Part shown: in pieces, positions 1-4,660 of the stretch
Numbering within the stretch: position 1 is the stretch's first letter
Layout of the letters: every line of letters starts with the position of its first letter
Assembly (NCBI GenBank): GCA_030607235.1
Contig: JAUWEX010000096.1
Span: 1-5,646, forward strand
Reading direction: 5' to 3'
Length of the DNA: 5,646 bases
DNA from: Planctomycetota bacterium
GTDB taxonomy: Bacteria; Planctomycetota; B129-G9
The notes under the pieces: generated by a model
The model's input: only the letters and a program-made list of their open reading frames with translations
Databases searched by the model: none
Told to the model about the DNA's origin: nothing
Program-made: the position numbers and the translations under genes

Positions 1-324
1 CACTTCGTAGCCGAACTGGCCATAGATGAAGGGGATATACCAGAACTTGTAGTATACTGCGACATCCAGCATGATATCGCCACTGGATTTCGTCAGGGCG
101 TTATCGATGGCTTCCTGCAGGCAGGGGTTGCCGAGCGGGAAAATGAAAACGATGGAGCGAGAGGACTCGCCCGTAACATTCATGGCTTTCTTGGCCTGGC
201 TGAGATCGAGATCCTGAAGATCGACACCTTTTGTGGATACTACGGAAAGGTCAAAAAGCCTGCTGCTGCATCCAGCCACCAAAAGTGACCCGACGACAAG
301 AATAACTAGTGCAGTAATTTTCAT
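1..324 (-). CDS. Small secreted lipoprotein of unknown function (partial, 3' end beyond left edge)
   Basis: Hand translation of the complementary strand gives 108 residues open to the window edge. The start is the ATG at 324-322, chosen because a near-perfect Shine-Dalgarno (GGAGGGAGGT, plus-strand 331-340) precedes it by 6 bases. The N-terminus is a classic lipoprotein signal: MKI, a hydrophobic run (ALVILVVGSLLV) and lipobox V-A-G-C, with the lipidated Cys at residue 19. The protein should therefore be exported and lipid-anchored. The mature part reads SSRLFDLSVVSTKGVDL, then a D/K-rich helix, an IVFIFPLGNP strand-loop, LQEAIDNAL, and an aromatic stretch YYKFWYIPFIYGQFGYEV at the window edge. 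I recall small bacterial lipoproteins with this 'STK-x-VDL ... EAID-AL ... YGQ-GYEV' pattern, but no assigned function. No catalytic motif is visible. It is transcribed divergently from ribBA, with no evident functional link. Confidence 0.85.
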   Translation of the reverse strand, partial: MKITALVILVVGSLLVAGCSSRLFDLSVVSTKGVDLQDLDLSQAKKAMNVTGESSRSIVFIFPLGNPCLQEAIDNALTKSSGDIMLDVAVYYKFWYIPFIYGQFGYEV

Positions 325-353
325 ACTGGCACCTCCCTCCTCGAGTTAGGGAA

Positions 354-384
354 ATTATAGCGATCGCTTATTGTTGTATTGCAC
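354..384 (-). promoter_or_regulatory. Promoter of the minus-strand lipoprotein gene
   Basis: On the minus strand a perfect TATAAT lies at 359-354, about 30 bases upstream of the start codon and placing the transcript start near 347. No good -35 box is present at 16-18 bp spacing; the best is a weak GTGCAA at 384-379 with 19 bp spacing. This suggests a promoter that depends on an activator or is otherwise controlled. A 10-bp palindrome AGCGATCGCT (359-368) abuts the -10 box. Confidence 0.55.
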
Positions 385-395
385 AATGCAACACA
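375..395. promoter_or_regulatory. Imperfect dyad in the -35 region, possible regulator site
   Basis: TGT-A-TTGC-ACAAT-GCAA-C-ACA forms a dyad with 7 of 8 arm positions complementary. It covers the place where the -35 box of the minus-strand lipoprotein promoter should be. The size and position fit an operator or activator site for a dimeric regulator. The regulator is unknown and no binding family is claimed. Confidence 0.35.
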
Positions 396-557
396 TCCAT
401 TACAACATCCTTCGTTGTCCGAGATATTCAAGAGTATACCATCCAAGCAGAGCAATTCAAATGATTTTCGCAGAAAACACTTTTAACATTGATTTTCACC
501 CAAATTAAGGGCATCCGTTTTTTACCAAAACGAAAACAAAACAATGCGAGGGCTTGA

Positions 558-586
558 TTGAAACCAACCGTTTAATTTGATATGTT
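558..586 (+). promoter_or_regulatory. Candidate distal ribBA promoter
   Basis: TTGAAA (558-563), a 17-bp spacer, then TATGTT (581-586). This matches 5 of 6 and 4 of 6 consensus positions and would give a leader of about 70 nt. It is an alternative or addition to the closer candidate at 606-634. Confidence 0.35.
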
Positions 587-605
587 TTTCGCCTACCGAG
601 TTGCG

Positions 606-634
606 TTGACCGTTTCCTACTACTTGCATCTTAT
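606..634 (+). promoter_or_regulatory. Candidate proximal ribBA promoter
   Basis: TTGACC (606-611), a 17-bp spacer and TCTTAT (629-634) match the sigma70 consensus at 5 of 6 and 4 of 6 positions. The transcript would start near 641, leaving a short leader of about 23 nt with AGGGA (648-652) as a weak, rather distant ribosome binding site. So short a leader leaves no room for a riboswitch. Confidence 0.45.
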
Positions 635-663
635 CGGTTTTTTTATCAGGGATTCTTTAATAA

Positions 664-1887
664 ATGACTTTTTCACCAATAAACGAGATACTCGATGAAA
701 TCCGCGCAGGGCGGATGGTCGTAGTCGTCGACGACGAGGACCGCGAAAACGAAGGCGACCTGACGATGGCGGCGGAGGCGGTAACGCCCGAGGCGATCAA
801 CTTCATGGCCACGCACGGTCGCGGGCTGATTTGCCTGGCGATGACCGAAGAAAAATGCGACGCGTTGGGCCTGCCGCCGATGGTCGCCAACAACGACTCG
901 CAATTCGGCACGGCCTTCACCGTCAGCGTCGAAGCGCGCAAAGGCGTAACCACCGGCATCTCGGCCCATGACCGCGCCAGGACGATCCAAACCGCGGTGC
1001 AGGACGACTGCCGCCCCAGCGACCTGGTGCGCCCCGGACACGTCTTCCCGCTGCGCGCCCGCAATGGCGGCGTACTCGTTCGCGCCGGCCAGACCGAAGC
1101 CTCGGTCGACCTCGCCAGGCTCGCCGGGCTTAAGCCCGCCGGGGTCATCTGCGAGATCATGAGCGAAGACGGAACGATGGCGCGTGTGCCGGAACTAACG
1201 AAATTCTGCGAAAAACACGGTCTGAAGATGTGCAGCGTCGCCGAACTGATCCGCTATCGCCGCAGCAAGGAAAAACTCATCCGGCGCGGCGCCCGCGTCA
1301 AGTTACCCACGCGCTTCGGCGATTTCACGCTGATCTATTTCTCGTCCTCGGTCGACAAGGACGAGCACCTGGCCCTTTGCATGGGCCTCAAAGACGAACA
1401 GGATAAATTCGAACTCGCCGACGACGATGCGCTGCTTACCCGCGTCCACTCCGAATGCCTGACCGGCGACGTTTTTCACTCGGCACGCTGCGACTGCGGC
1501 GATCAGCTCGAACAGGCCATGAAGACGATCGCCGACGAAGGCCGCGGCATACTGCTCTACATGCGCCAGGAAGGCCGCGGGATCGGCCTGCACAATAAAC
1601 TGCGCGCCTACGAATTGCAGGAAAGCGGCCACGACACCGTCGAAGCCAACGAAATGCTGGGTTTCAAGGACGACGAGCGCGACTACGGCATCGGCGCGCA
1701 AATTCTGTTCGATCTTGGCGCGACGCGCCTGCGGCTGCTCTCCAACAACCCGCGCAAGCGCATAGGGCTTGAAGGTTACGGCATCACGATCGTCGAAAAG
1801 GTGCCGATACAGATTGCGCCGACCGAGGCGAACCTGCGCTACCTCAAAACCAAAAAAGAAAAACTGGGCCACAAACTCGACCTCTAG
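664..1887 (+). CDS. ribBA: Bifunctional 3,4-dihydroxy-2-butanone-4-phosphate synthase / GTP cyclohydrolase II
   Basis: Cytosolic enzyme supplying both precursors of riboflavin: the RibB half makes dihydroxybutanone phosphate from ribulose 5-phosphate, and the RibA half opens GTP. At 407 aa it has the usual length of the fusion. The RibB domain (about 1-200) has [10 protein letters not shown] at 23-32 (R27, E28, D32 matching E. coli R37, E38, D42 at a constant offset of 10), RPGHVFPL at 123-130, and VICEI with metal ligand E164. Odd: the usual RxGHT reads R140-A-G-Q143-T, so the second metal-binding His is Gln. The RibA domain (about 205-407) has the zinc cysteines C265, C276 and C278 in HSECLTGD...[16 protein letters not shown] at 301-309, Y316, DER at 337-339 and NNPRK at 361-365, and looks intact. 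The start at 664 is the first Met before the conserved N-terminus. It stands alone, without other rib genes in view. Confidence 0.96.
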   Translation: MTFSPINEILDEIRAGRMVVVVDDEDRENEGDLTMAAEAVTPEAINFMATHGRGLICLAMTEEKCDALGLPPMVANNDSQFGTAFTVSVEARKGVTTGISAHDRARTIQTAVQDDCRPSDLVRPGHVFPLRARNGGVLVRAGQTEASVDLARLAGLKPAGVICEIMSEDGTMARVPELTKFCEKHGLKMCSVAELIRYRRSKEKLIRRGARVKLPTRFGDFTLIYFSSSVDKDEHLALCMGLKDEQDKFELADDDALLTRVHSECLTGDVFHSARCDCGDQLEQAMKTIADEGRGILLYMRQEGRGIGLHNKLRAYELQESGHDTVEANEMLGFKDDERDYGIGAQILFDLGATRLRLLSNNPRKRIGLEGYGITIVEKVPIQIAPTEANLRYLKTKKEKLGHKLDL

Positions 1888-1907
1888 CGCAGGCGGGGCC
1901 AGGCAAT

Positions 1908-1920
1908 CCGCCTCAGGCGG
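1908..1920. repeat. GC-rich palindrome CCGCCT-C-AGGCGG
   Basis: Perfect 6-bp arms around one base, 20 bases after the ribBA stop. It lies just before repeat copy 1, as the palindrome at 4561-4575 lies just before copy 2, so it may be the outer hairpin of the same element. AGGCGG at 1891-1896 offers an alternative pairing with its left arm. There is no T-run, so it is not a canonical terminator. Confidence 0.6.
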
Positions 1921-1925
1921 CCTGG

Positions 1926-2021
1926 AGGCAATAGAGGAGGAGCCGCTCATTCCAATCCGCCTGAGGCGGACCGCTTCGTTGCTTTTCGCCCTTTGGCGAA
2001 AAGGGCGCTTCGCTTCCACAC
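1926..2021 (+). repeat. Dispersed intergenic repeat, copy 1
   Basis: This 96-bp stretch matches the reverse complement of 4466-4560 at 87 of 96 aligned positions (8 substitutions and one 1-base gap, counted by hand). The middle 58 bases differ at only two sites, one of them in a hairpin loop. Inside are two hairpins: TCCGCCT-G-AGGCGGA (1956-1970), and a 9-bp stem CTTTTCGCC / GGCGAAAAG with loop CTTT (1982-2003). The matching copy has loop CTTC, so the stem is kept while the loop varies. The stretch has no transposase and no plausible protein. It behaves like a REP/MITE-type non-autonomous intergenic element. Confidence 0.85.
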
Positions 2022-2067
2022 ATTGACAAATCTTGTGCGCGGATTCGCGATGTGATTTTTTTCTATC

Positions 2068-2094
2068 CGCAGATTGCGCAGATTTCGCAGAATT
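2068..2094 (+). repeat. Three tandem 9-bp units CGCAGATTN
   Basis: CGCAGATTG, CGCAGATTT and CGCAGAATT stand head to tail and are followed by a T-rich run and TTTTCTTTTGAAAA. It is a short low-complexity tandem repeat in gene-free DNA. I recall similar cgcagatt-type strings in intergenic DNA of other environmental genomes, often mis-called as small ORFs, but cannot verify that here. Confidence 0.55.
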
Positions 2095-2113
2095 TTTTCT
2101 TTTGAAAAATCAT

Positions 2114-2126
2114 GTGGCACAGCCAC
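2114..2126. repeat. Short hairpin GTGGC-ACA-GCCAC
   Basis: Perfect 5-bp arms with a 3-nt loop, in the same gene-free stretch as the tandem 9-mers. It may be another REP-like unit or chance; a copy count across the genome would tell. Confidence 0.4.
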
Positions 2127-2143
2127 CGGTAGTGGGCAGAAAC

Positions 2144-2224
2144 GGGAAAATCGTTGTACCGGGTGTTCACTGGGACGCATCGCATTTTCAGTATCTGATT
2201 GACGAGATGAACTCGATTCCATAG
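2144..2224 (+). pseudogene. Possible C-terminal remnant of a lost gene
   Basis: This frame reads GKIVVPGVHWDASHFQYLIDEMNSIP and then stops at 2222-2224. The composition looks like a real protein end: a beta-type strand, HWD, then an amphipathic helix. Upstream the same frame runs into repeat sequence (2068-2126), so any original 5' part seems to be missing. The stop overlaps the ribosome binding site of the next gene, as in an operon. I do not recognise the family, and a chance open frame is quite possible. Confidence 0.25.
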
Positions 2225-2234
2225 GAGAGGAATA

Positions 2235-2816
2235 ATGATTCGATTGAAATCCATGGCATTATTGTCATTTCTGTGCCTTGTGGTTGCGGTCTTTGCGGGT
2301 TGTTATAAACAGGCAGATCTAATAATCGAGATTGGCGAGGAAGGTCCCTTTAAGCCTCGCTTTGTTGCGAATTATGATATAATGAATCTAGATATATGCC
2401 ATGTGTACGGATGGCCGCAACGTACTCCTTCTACGGAGACCCCCGATGGCGAACCAGTAAAGAGAAGCATGTGGGTTTGGGAAATTATCTGCAAAGATGG
2501 CAGTCAATCCGAATTTAAATGCAATTCCGTTAAATATGGCGAATTGCCGCTTGGATATGAGGGACAAGGTGGAGCACCGCTGGAAACAGGAAAGTTATAC
2601 AGAGTTGAAGCATTCCTGGATAGGGGAGGGCATCCCTCTGCCAGGAAGGCGTTCGAATGGTTTTGCATATTAGAAGACGAATCGGGCGATGCGCGATTGA
2701 TAGAACTCACGTTTCGGGCTTCCCGGCATTCTGATTTAGACCCCCCGTTCAATGAAGTGAGGCTTGAACTCGAAGAAGGCACCAGAAAGATACTGAAGAT
2801 AATTCCGGTTGAGTAA
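2235..2816 (+). CDS. Predicted lipoprotein of unknown function
   Basis: 193 aa, starting at an ATG 7 bases after AGGAG (2223-2227). The N-terminus MIRLKS, hydrophobic run and lipobox F-A-G-C (Cys23) predict export and lipid anchoring. After the Cys the protein is soluble and mixed alpha/beta, with no further membrane segment. A central block, MWVWEIICKDG...VKYGELPLGYEG...APLETGKLYRVEAFLDRGG (about residues 79-135), resembles a pattern I recall from small uncharacterised proteins ('VWxI ... YGxxPxGF ... PLxxGxxYxV'), likely a compact beta domain. No enzyme motif is seen. Codon use is clearly richer in A/T (aat, tta, ata) than in ribBA or gdhA, which suggests an accessory or transferred gene. 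No promoter is recognised. It lies between two inverted repeat copies. Confidence 0.85.
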   Translation: MIRLKSMALLSFLCLVVAVFAGCYKQADLIIEIGEEGPFKPRFVANYDIMNLDICHVYGWPQRTPSTETPDGEPVKRSMWVWEIICKDGSQSEFKCNSVKYGELPLGYEGQGGAPLETGKLYRVEAFLDRGGHPSARKAFEWFCILEDESGDARLIELTFRASRHSDLDPPFNEVRLELEEGTRKILKIIPVE

Positions 2817-2831
2817 AAGCCACCCGACAAA

Positions 2832-2850
2832 AAAGGTGCCTGACACCTTT
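2832..2850. repeat. REP-like hairpin AAAGGTG/CACCTTT after the lipoprotein gene
   Basis: AAAGGTG, loop CCTGA, CACCTTT, starting 15 bases after the stop at 2816. On the plus strand only TTT follows. On the minus strand the arm runs into six T (plus-strand A-run 2829-2834), so as a terminator it would work better leftwards, where no gene needs it. I recall the GGTGCCTGACACC core as a common intergenic palindrome in many bacteria. It may end the lipoprotein transcript and be REP-like at once. Confidence 0.55.
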
Positions 2851-2897
2851 CCGTCTTTGCAGACTTCATAATCACACAAAAATCCCCAATTTTTCCG

Positions 2898-2915
2898 TTT
2901 CAAACAACGTTGAAA
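2898..2915. promoter_or_regulatory. Inverted repeat TTTCAA-N6-TTGAAA upstream of the gdhA promoter
   Basis: Perfect 6-bp arms with a 6-bp spacer; an overlapping 8-bp palindrome CAACGTTG sits at 2905-2912. It lies about 50 bp upstream of the -35 box, a usual place for an activator site. The regulator is unknown. Confidence 0.3.
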
Positions 2916-2964
2916 ATCGCGGCGCGGCGGCAAAAACTTTCTTTGCAAATTATGTGAAAATAAT

Positions 2965-2993
2965 TTGACAGCGCATATGCGCGGGCGTAGAAT
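2965..2993 (+). promoter_or_regulatory. Strong sigma70-type promoter of gdhA
   Basis: A perfect TTGACA (2965-2970), 17-bp spacer and TAGAAT (2988-2993, 5 of 6). Transcription would start near 3000, giving a 5' leader of about 59 nt. The -10 box lies in the loop of an inverted repeat GGGCG / CGCCC (2983-2987, 2995-2999). Confidence 0.75.
2971..2982. promoter_or_regulatory. Perfect 12-bp palindrome in the gdhA promoter spacer, likely operator
   Basis: GCGCATATGCGC fills the first 12 of the 17 spacer bases, directly after the -35 box. A dimeric repressor bound here would block RNA polymerase; a MerR-type activator working on the spacer is another option. No regulator gene is in view, so its identity is open. 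Confidence 0.45.
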
Positions 2994-3058
2994 TCGCCCC
3001 TAAAATTTAACTAGTTGCATTCGCTGGTTTAGTTATTGTTAGCCTGATGGAGGACAAC

Positions 3059-4309
3059 ATGGCAGCCAAATTCAACCCTTGGGCGATGGCCCAAGAGCAG
3101 GTGGACGCCGTAGCCAAACGGATCAAACTCGATCCCGGCATTCACCAGGTACTTCGCAATCCGCGTCGCACCCTCACCGTTTCCATTCCGGTCCGCATGG
3201 ACGACGGAAGCATCAAGGTATTCGAGGGATACCGCGTACAGCACTCCCTCGCCCGCGGCCCCGCCAAAGGCGGACTGCGCTTTCACCCAGACGTTACGCT
3301 CGAAGAAGTAAAGGCGCTGGCCATGTGGATGACCTGGAAGTGTGCGGTCGTCGGCATTCCCTACGGCGGCGGCAAAGGCGGAGTCATCTGCAATCCCAAG
3401 AAAATGAGCCAGGGCGAAATCGAGAGACTTTCGCGCCGCTTCTTCTTCGAGATTTCCGCAATCATCGGCGAAGACATTGACATCCCCGCGCCCGACGTAA
3501 ACACCACCCCGCAGATTATGGCGTGGATGATGGACACCTATTCCATGAAAAGCGGCTATCCCGCGCCGCACGTCATCACCGACAAGCCGCTGGAAATAGG
3601 CGGATCGCTCGGCCGCAACAAGGCCACGGCCCAGGGCTGCTTCTACACGATCCAGGCCGCCGCGAAGAAACTTCGCATGCCGCTCAAGGGCAAAAAGGTC
3701 GTCGTGCAGGGATACGGCAACGCCGGATTCTTCATGGCCGAGTTCCTCAAGGGCGCAGGCTGCAAAATCGTCGCGGTCAGCGACTCGCAGGGCGGTATCT
3801 ACAAGGCCACCGGCATCGACGTCGCCGCCGCCAAGAAGCACAAAGAAAAAACCCGCACGGTCGTCGGACTCAAGGGCACGACGAAGATTTCCAACGCGGA
3901 AATCCTCGAGATCAACTGCGACATCCTCGTTCCCGCGGCGCTCGAAAACGTCATCACCAAGGACAACGCCCGCAAAGTCAAGGCCAAGATTATCGCCGAA
4001 GCGGCCAACGGCCCGACAACTCCCGAAGCCGACAAGATCCTCAACGCCAAGGGCGCGGTCGTCATCCCCGACATCCTCGCGAATGCCGGGGGCGTAACCG
4101 TCTCCTACTTCGAGTGGGTGCAGGGCCGCATGGGCCTGTGGTGGGACGAGAAAGACATCACCGAACGCCTCAAAAAGATCATGGACGACTCCTTCGCGGC
4201 AACATGGGACACCGCGGCGAAGGAAAAATGCGACATGCGCACAGGCGCCTACATCGTAGCGATGAAGCGCGTCGCCGACGTTACCAAGCTTCGCGGTATC
4301 TGGCCGTAA
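3059..4309 (+). CDS. gdhA: Glutamate dehydrogenase (Glu/Leu/Phe/Val dehydrogenase family)
   Basis: Cytosolic, probably hexameric enzyme that interconverts glutamate and 2-oxoglutarate plus ammonium with NAD(P). I start it at ATG 3059 (416 aa) because GGAGG at 3049-3053 sits 5 bases before it; the in-frame ATG at 3047 has no ribosome binding site. The N-terminal catalytic domain shows GPAKGGLRFHP (K70), TWKCA (K94), PYGGGKGG (catalytic K106) and DIPAPDVNT (catalytic D146). The Rossmann domain has GYGNAG at 218-223 and VSDS at 241-243. NAGGVTVSYFEW follows at 342-353. K70 together with S349 matches the glutamate-binding Lys/Ser pair; leucine dehydrogenases replace these with hydrophobic residues, so glutamate is the expected substrate. 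Coenzyme preference cannot be settled by eye. It has its own promoter and terminator, and the next gene makes glutamate from P5C. Confidence 0.95.
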   Translation: MAAKFNPWAMAQEQVDAVAKRIKLDPGIHQVLRNPRRTLTVSIPVRMDDGSIKVFEGYRVQHSLARGPAKGGLRFHPDVTLEEVKALAMWMTWKCAVVGIPYGGGKGGVICNPKKMSQGEIERLSRRFFFEISAIIGEDIDIPAPDVNTTPQIMAWMMDTYSMKSGYPAPHVITDKPLEIGGSLGRNKATAQGCFYTIQAAAKKLRMPLKGKKVVVQGYGNAGFFMAEFLKGAGCKIVAVSDSQGGIYKATGIDVAAAKKHKEKTRTVVGLKGTTKISNAEILEINCDILVPAALENVITKDNARKVKAKIIAEAANGPTTPEADKILNAKGAVVIPDILANAGGVTVSYFEWVQGRMGLWWDEKDITERLKKIMDDSFAATWDTAAKEKCDMRTGAYIVAMKRVADVTKLRGIWP

Positions 4310-4332
4310 TCGCAACAAACAAACACGCACAC

Positions 4333-4362
4333 AAAGAGCGGCTCGAAAGGGTCGCTCTTTTT
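4333..4362 (+). terminator. Rho-independent terminator of gdhA
   Basis: Arms AAAGAGCG (4333-4340) and CGCTCTTT (4353-4360) extend through four more pairs (two are G-T wobbles) to a GAAA tetraloop at 4345-4348. This gives a 12-bp stem followed by a run of five T (4358-4362). It lies 24 bases after the gdhA stop. Confidence 0.9.
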
Positions 4363-4377
4363 GCGGGCAGTGCCCGC
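4363..4377. repeat. GC-rich hairpin GCGGGC-AGT-GCCCGC after the terminator
   Basis: Perfect 6-bp arms immediately after the T-run, with CTTTTT a few bases further on (4386-4391). It could back up the terminator or be one more REP-like palindrome. Confidence 0.5.
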
Positions 4378-4418
4378 TCCCAAGACTTTTTCCCACTCAT
4401 TTCAAAACTCGCTCCTTG

Positions 4419-4439
4419 TTATAGCGCTTCGCGCTATAA
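4419..4439. repeat. Hairpin with 9-bp arms TTATAGCGC / GCGCTATAA
   Basis: Perfect 9-bp arms around a TTC loop, in the gdhA-P5C dehydrogenase gap. There is no T-run and no match to the other hairpins in the window. Its function is unknown; it may be a further class of dispersed palindrome. Confidence 0.55.
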
Positions 4440-4465
4440 ACGCAGTCGCTTCACTTTTCGCCAGT

Positions 4466-4560
4466 GTGTGGGAGCAAGCGCCCTTTTCGCCGAAGGGCGA
4501 AAAGCAGCGAAGCGGTCCGCCTCAGGCGGATTGAAATGTGTAGCTCCTCCCCTATTGCCT
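4466..4560 (-). repeat. Dispersed intergenic repeat, copy 2 (inverted)
   Basis: Read on the minus strand this is the partner of 1926-2021, 95 bases with 8 substitutions and one missing base. It keeps both inner hairpins: the 15-base palindrome TCCGCCTCAGGCGGA (4516-4530), and the 9-bp stem CTTTTCGCC / GGCGAAAAG (4483-4504, loop GAAG on the plus strand). Most differences between the copies are transitions. With copy 1 it brackets the lipoprotein gene and gdhA. Confidence 0.85.
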
Positions 4561-4575
4561 GCGGACGTTGTCCGC
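4561..4575. repeat. Palindrome GCGGAC-GTT-GTCCGC bordering repeat copy 2
   Basis: Perfect 6-bp arms with a 3-base loop. It sits just outside copy 2, as the different palindrome at 1908-1920 sits outside copy 1, so a hairpin here looks conserved in place rather than in sequence. It ends one base before the -35 box of the next promoter and could also serve as an operator. Confidence 0.5.
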
Positions 4576-4576
4576 C

Positions 4577-4605
4577 TTGAAATTGAGCGGCGAATCTGTT
4601 AGGCT
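4577..4605 (+). promoter_or_regulatory. Candidate promoter of the P5C dehydrogenase gene
   Basis: TTGAAA (4577-4582), 17-bp spacer, TAGGCT (4600-4605) with an extended TGT just before it (4597-4599). The -10 box is only 3 of 6, but the TG extension and good -35 box support it. The transcript would start near 4612 with a leader of about 49 nt. Confidence 0.45.
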
Positions 4606-4660
4606 CTCCGCCTTCAATCCAGCGAACATGGACAGACAGATTTATTTTCGGAGAATACCG

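Larger units (their letters stand above)
325..663. other. Divergent AT-rich intergenic region, no gene seen
   Basis: No convincing coding sequence on either strand. It holds the minus-strand lipoprotein promoter (354-395), a 5-bp-arm dyad ACAAC/GTTGT (402-418), a CGTTTT/AAAACG inverted repeat (516-532) of unknown meaning, and two candidate promoters towards ribBA. I looked for the conserved parts of an FMN (RFN) riboswitch, common before riboflavin genes, and did not find them. The stretch 420-550 otherwise shows nothing I can name. Confidence 0.6.

Noticed and set aside
359..368. AGCGATCGCT as a cyanobacterial HIP1 site
   Set aside because: It occurs only once here and nothing else suggests a cyanobacterium; it is kept only as a palindrome next to the -10 box.
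541..663. FMN riboswitch before ribBA
   Set aside because: The conserved RFN helices and boxes are not found, and the nearest promoter leaves a leader of only about 23 nt.
1303..2019. 238-codon minus-strand frame over the RibA half of ribBA
   Set aside because: Starts inside the intergenic repeat and lies antisense to conserved zinc and GTP-binding motifs.
2068..2094. CRISPR-like array
   Set aside because: The units are 9 bp, directly adjacent and without unique spacers.
2033..2224. 63-codon plus-strand frame as a whole gene
   Set aside because: Its first half is translated tandem repeat DNA and it has no ribosome binding site. Only the last third looks protein-like and is listed as a doubtful remnant.
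3047..3058. Upstream ATG at 3047 as the gdhA start
   Set aside because: No Shine-Dalgarno precedes it, and it overlaps the GGAGG that serves the ATG at 3059.
3029..4396. 455-codon open frame on the minus strand across gdhA
   Set aside because: It is antisense to a gdhA gene with intact catalytic motifs. Long open frames opposite GC-rich genes arise from codon bias, and its translation shows no domain or good start site.
1926..4560. Composite transposon with the inverted repeats as its ends
   Set aside because: There is no transposase or integrase between the copies, no target-site duplication is seen, and the enclosed gdhA is a normal core gene. A dispersed intergenic repeat explains them better.
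3523..4602. 359-codon plus-strand frame overlapping gdhA and the following gap
   Set aside because: Its R/H/G/Q-rich translation is typical of a frame-shifted shadow, and it runs on through the terminator and repeat DNA.
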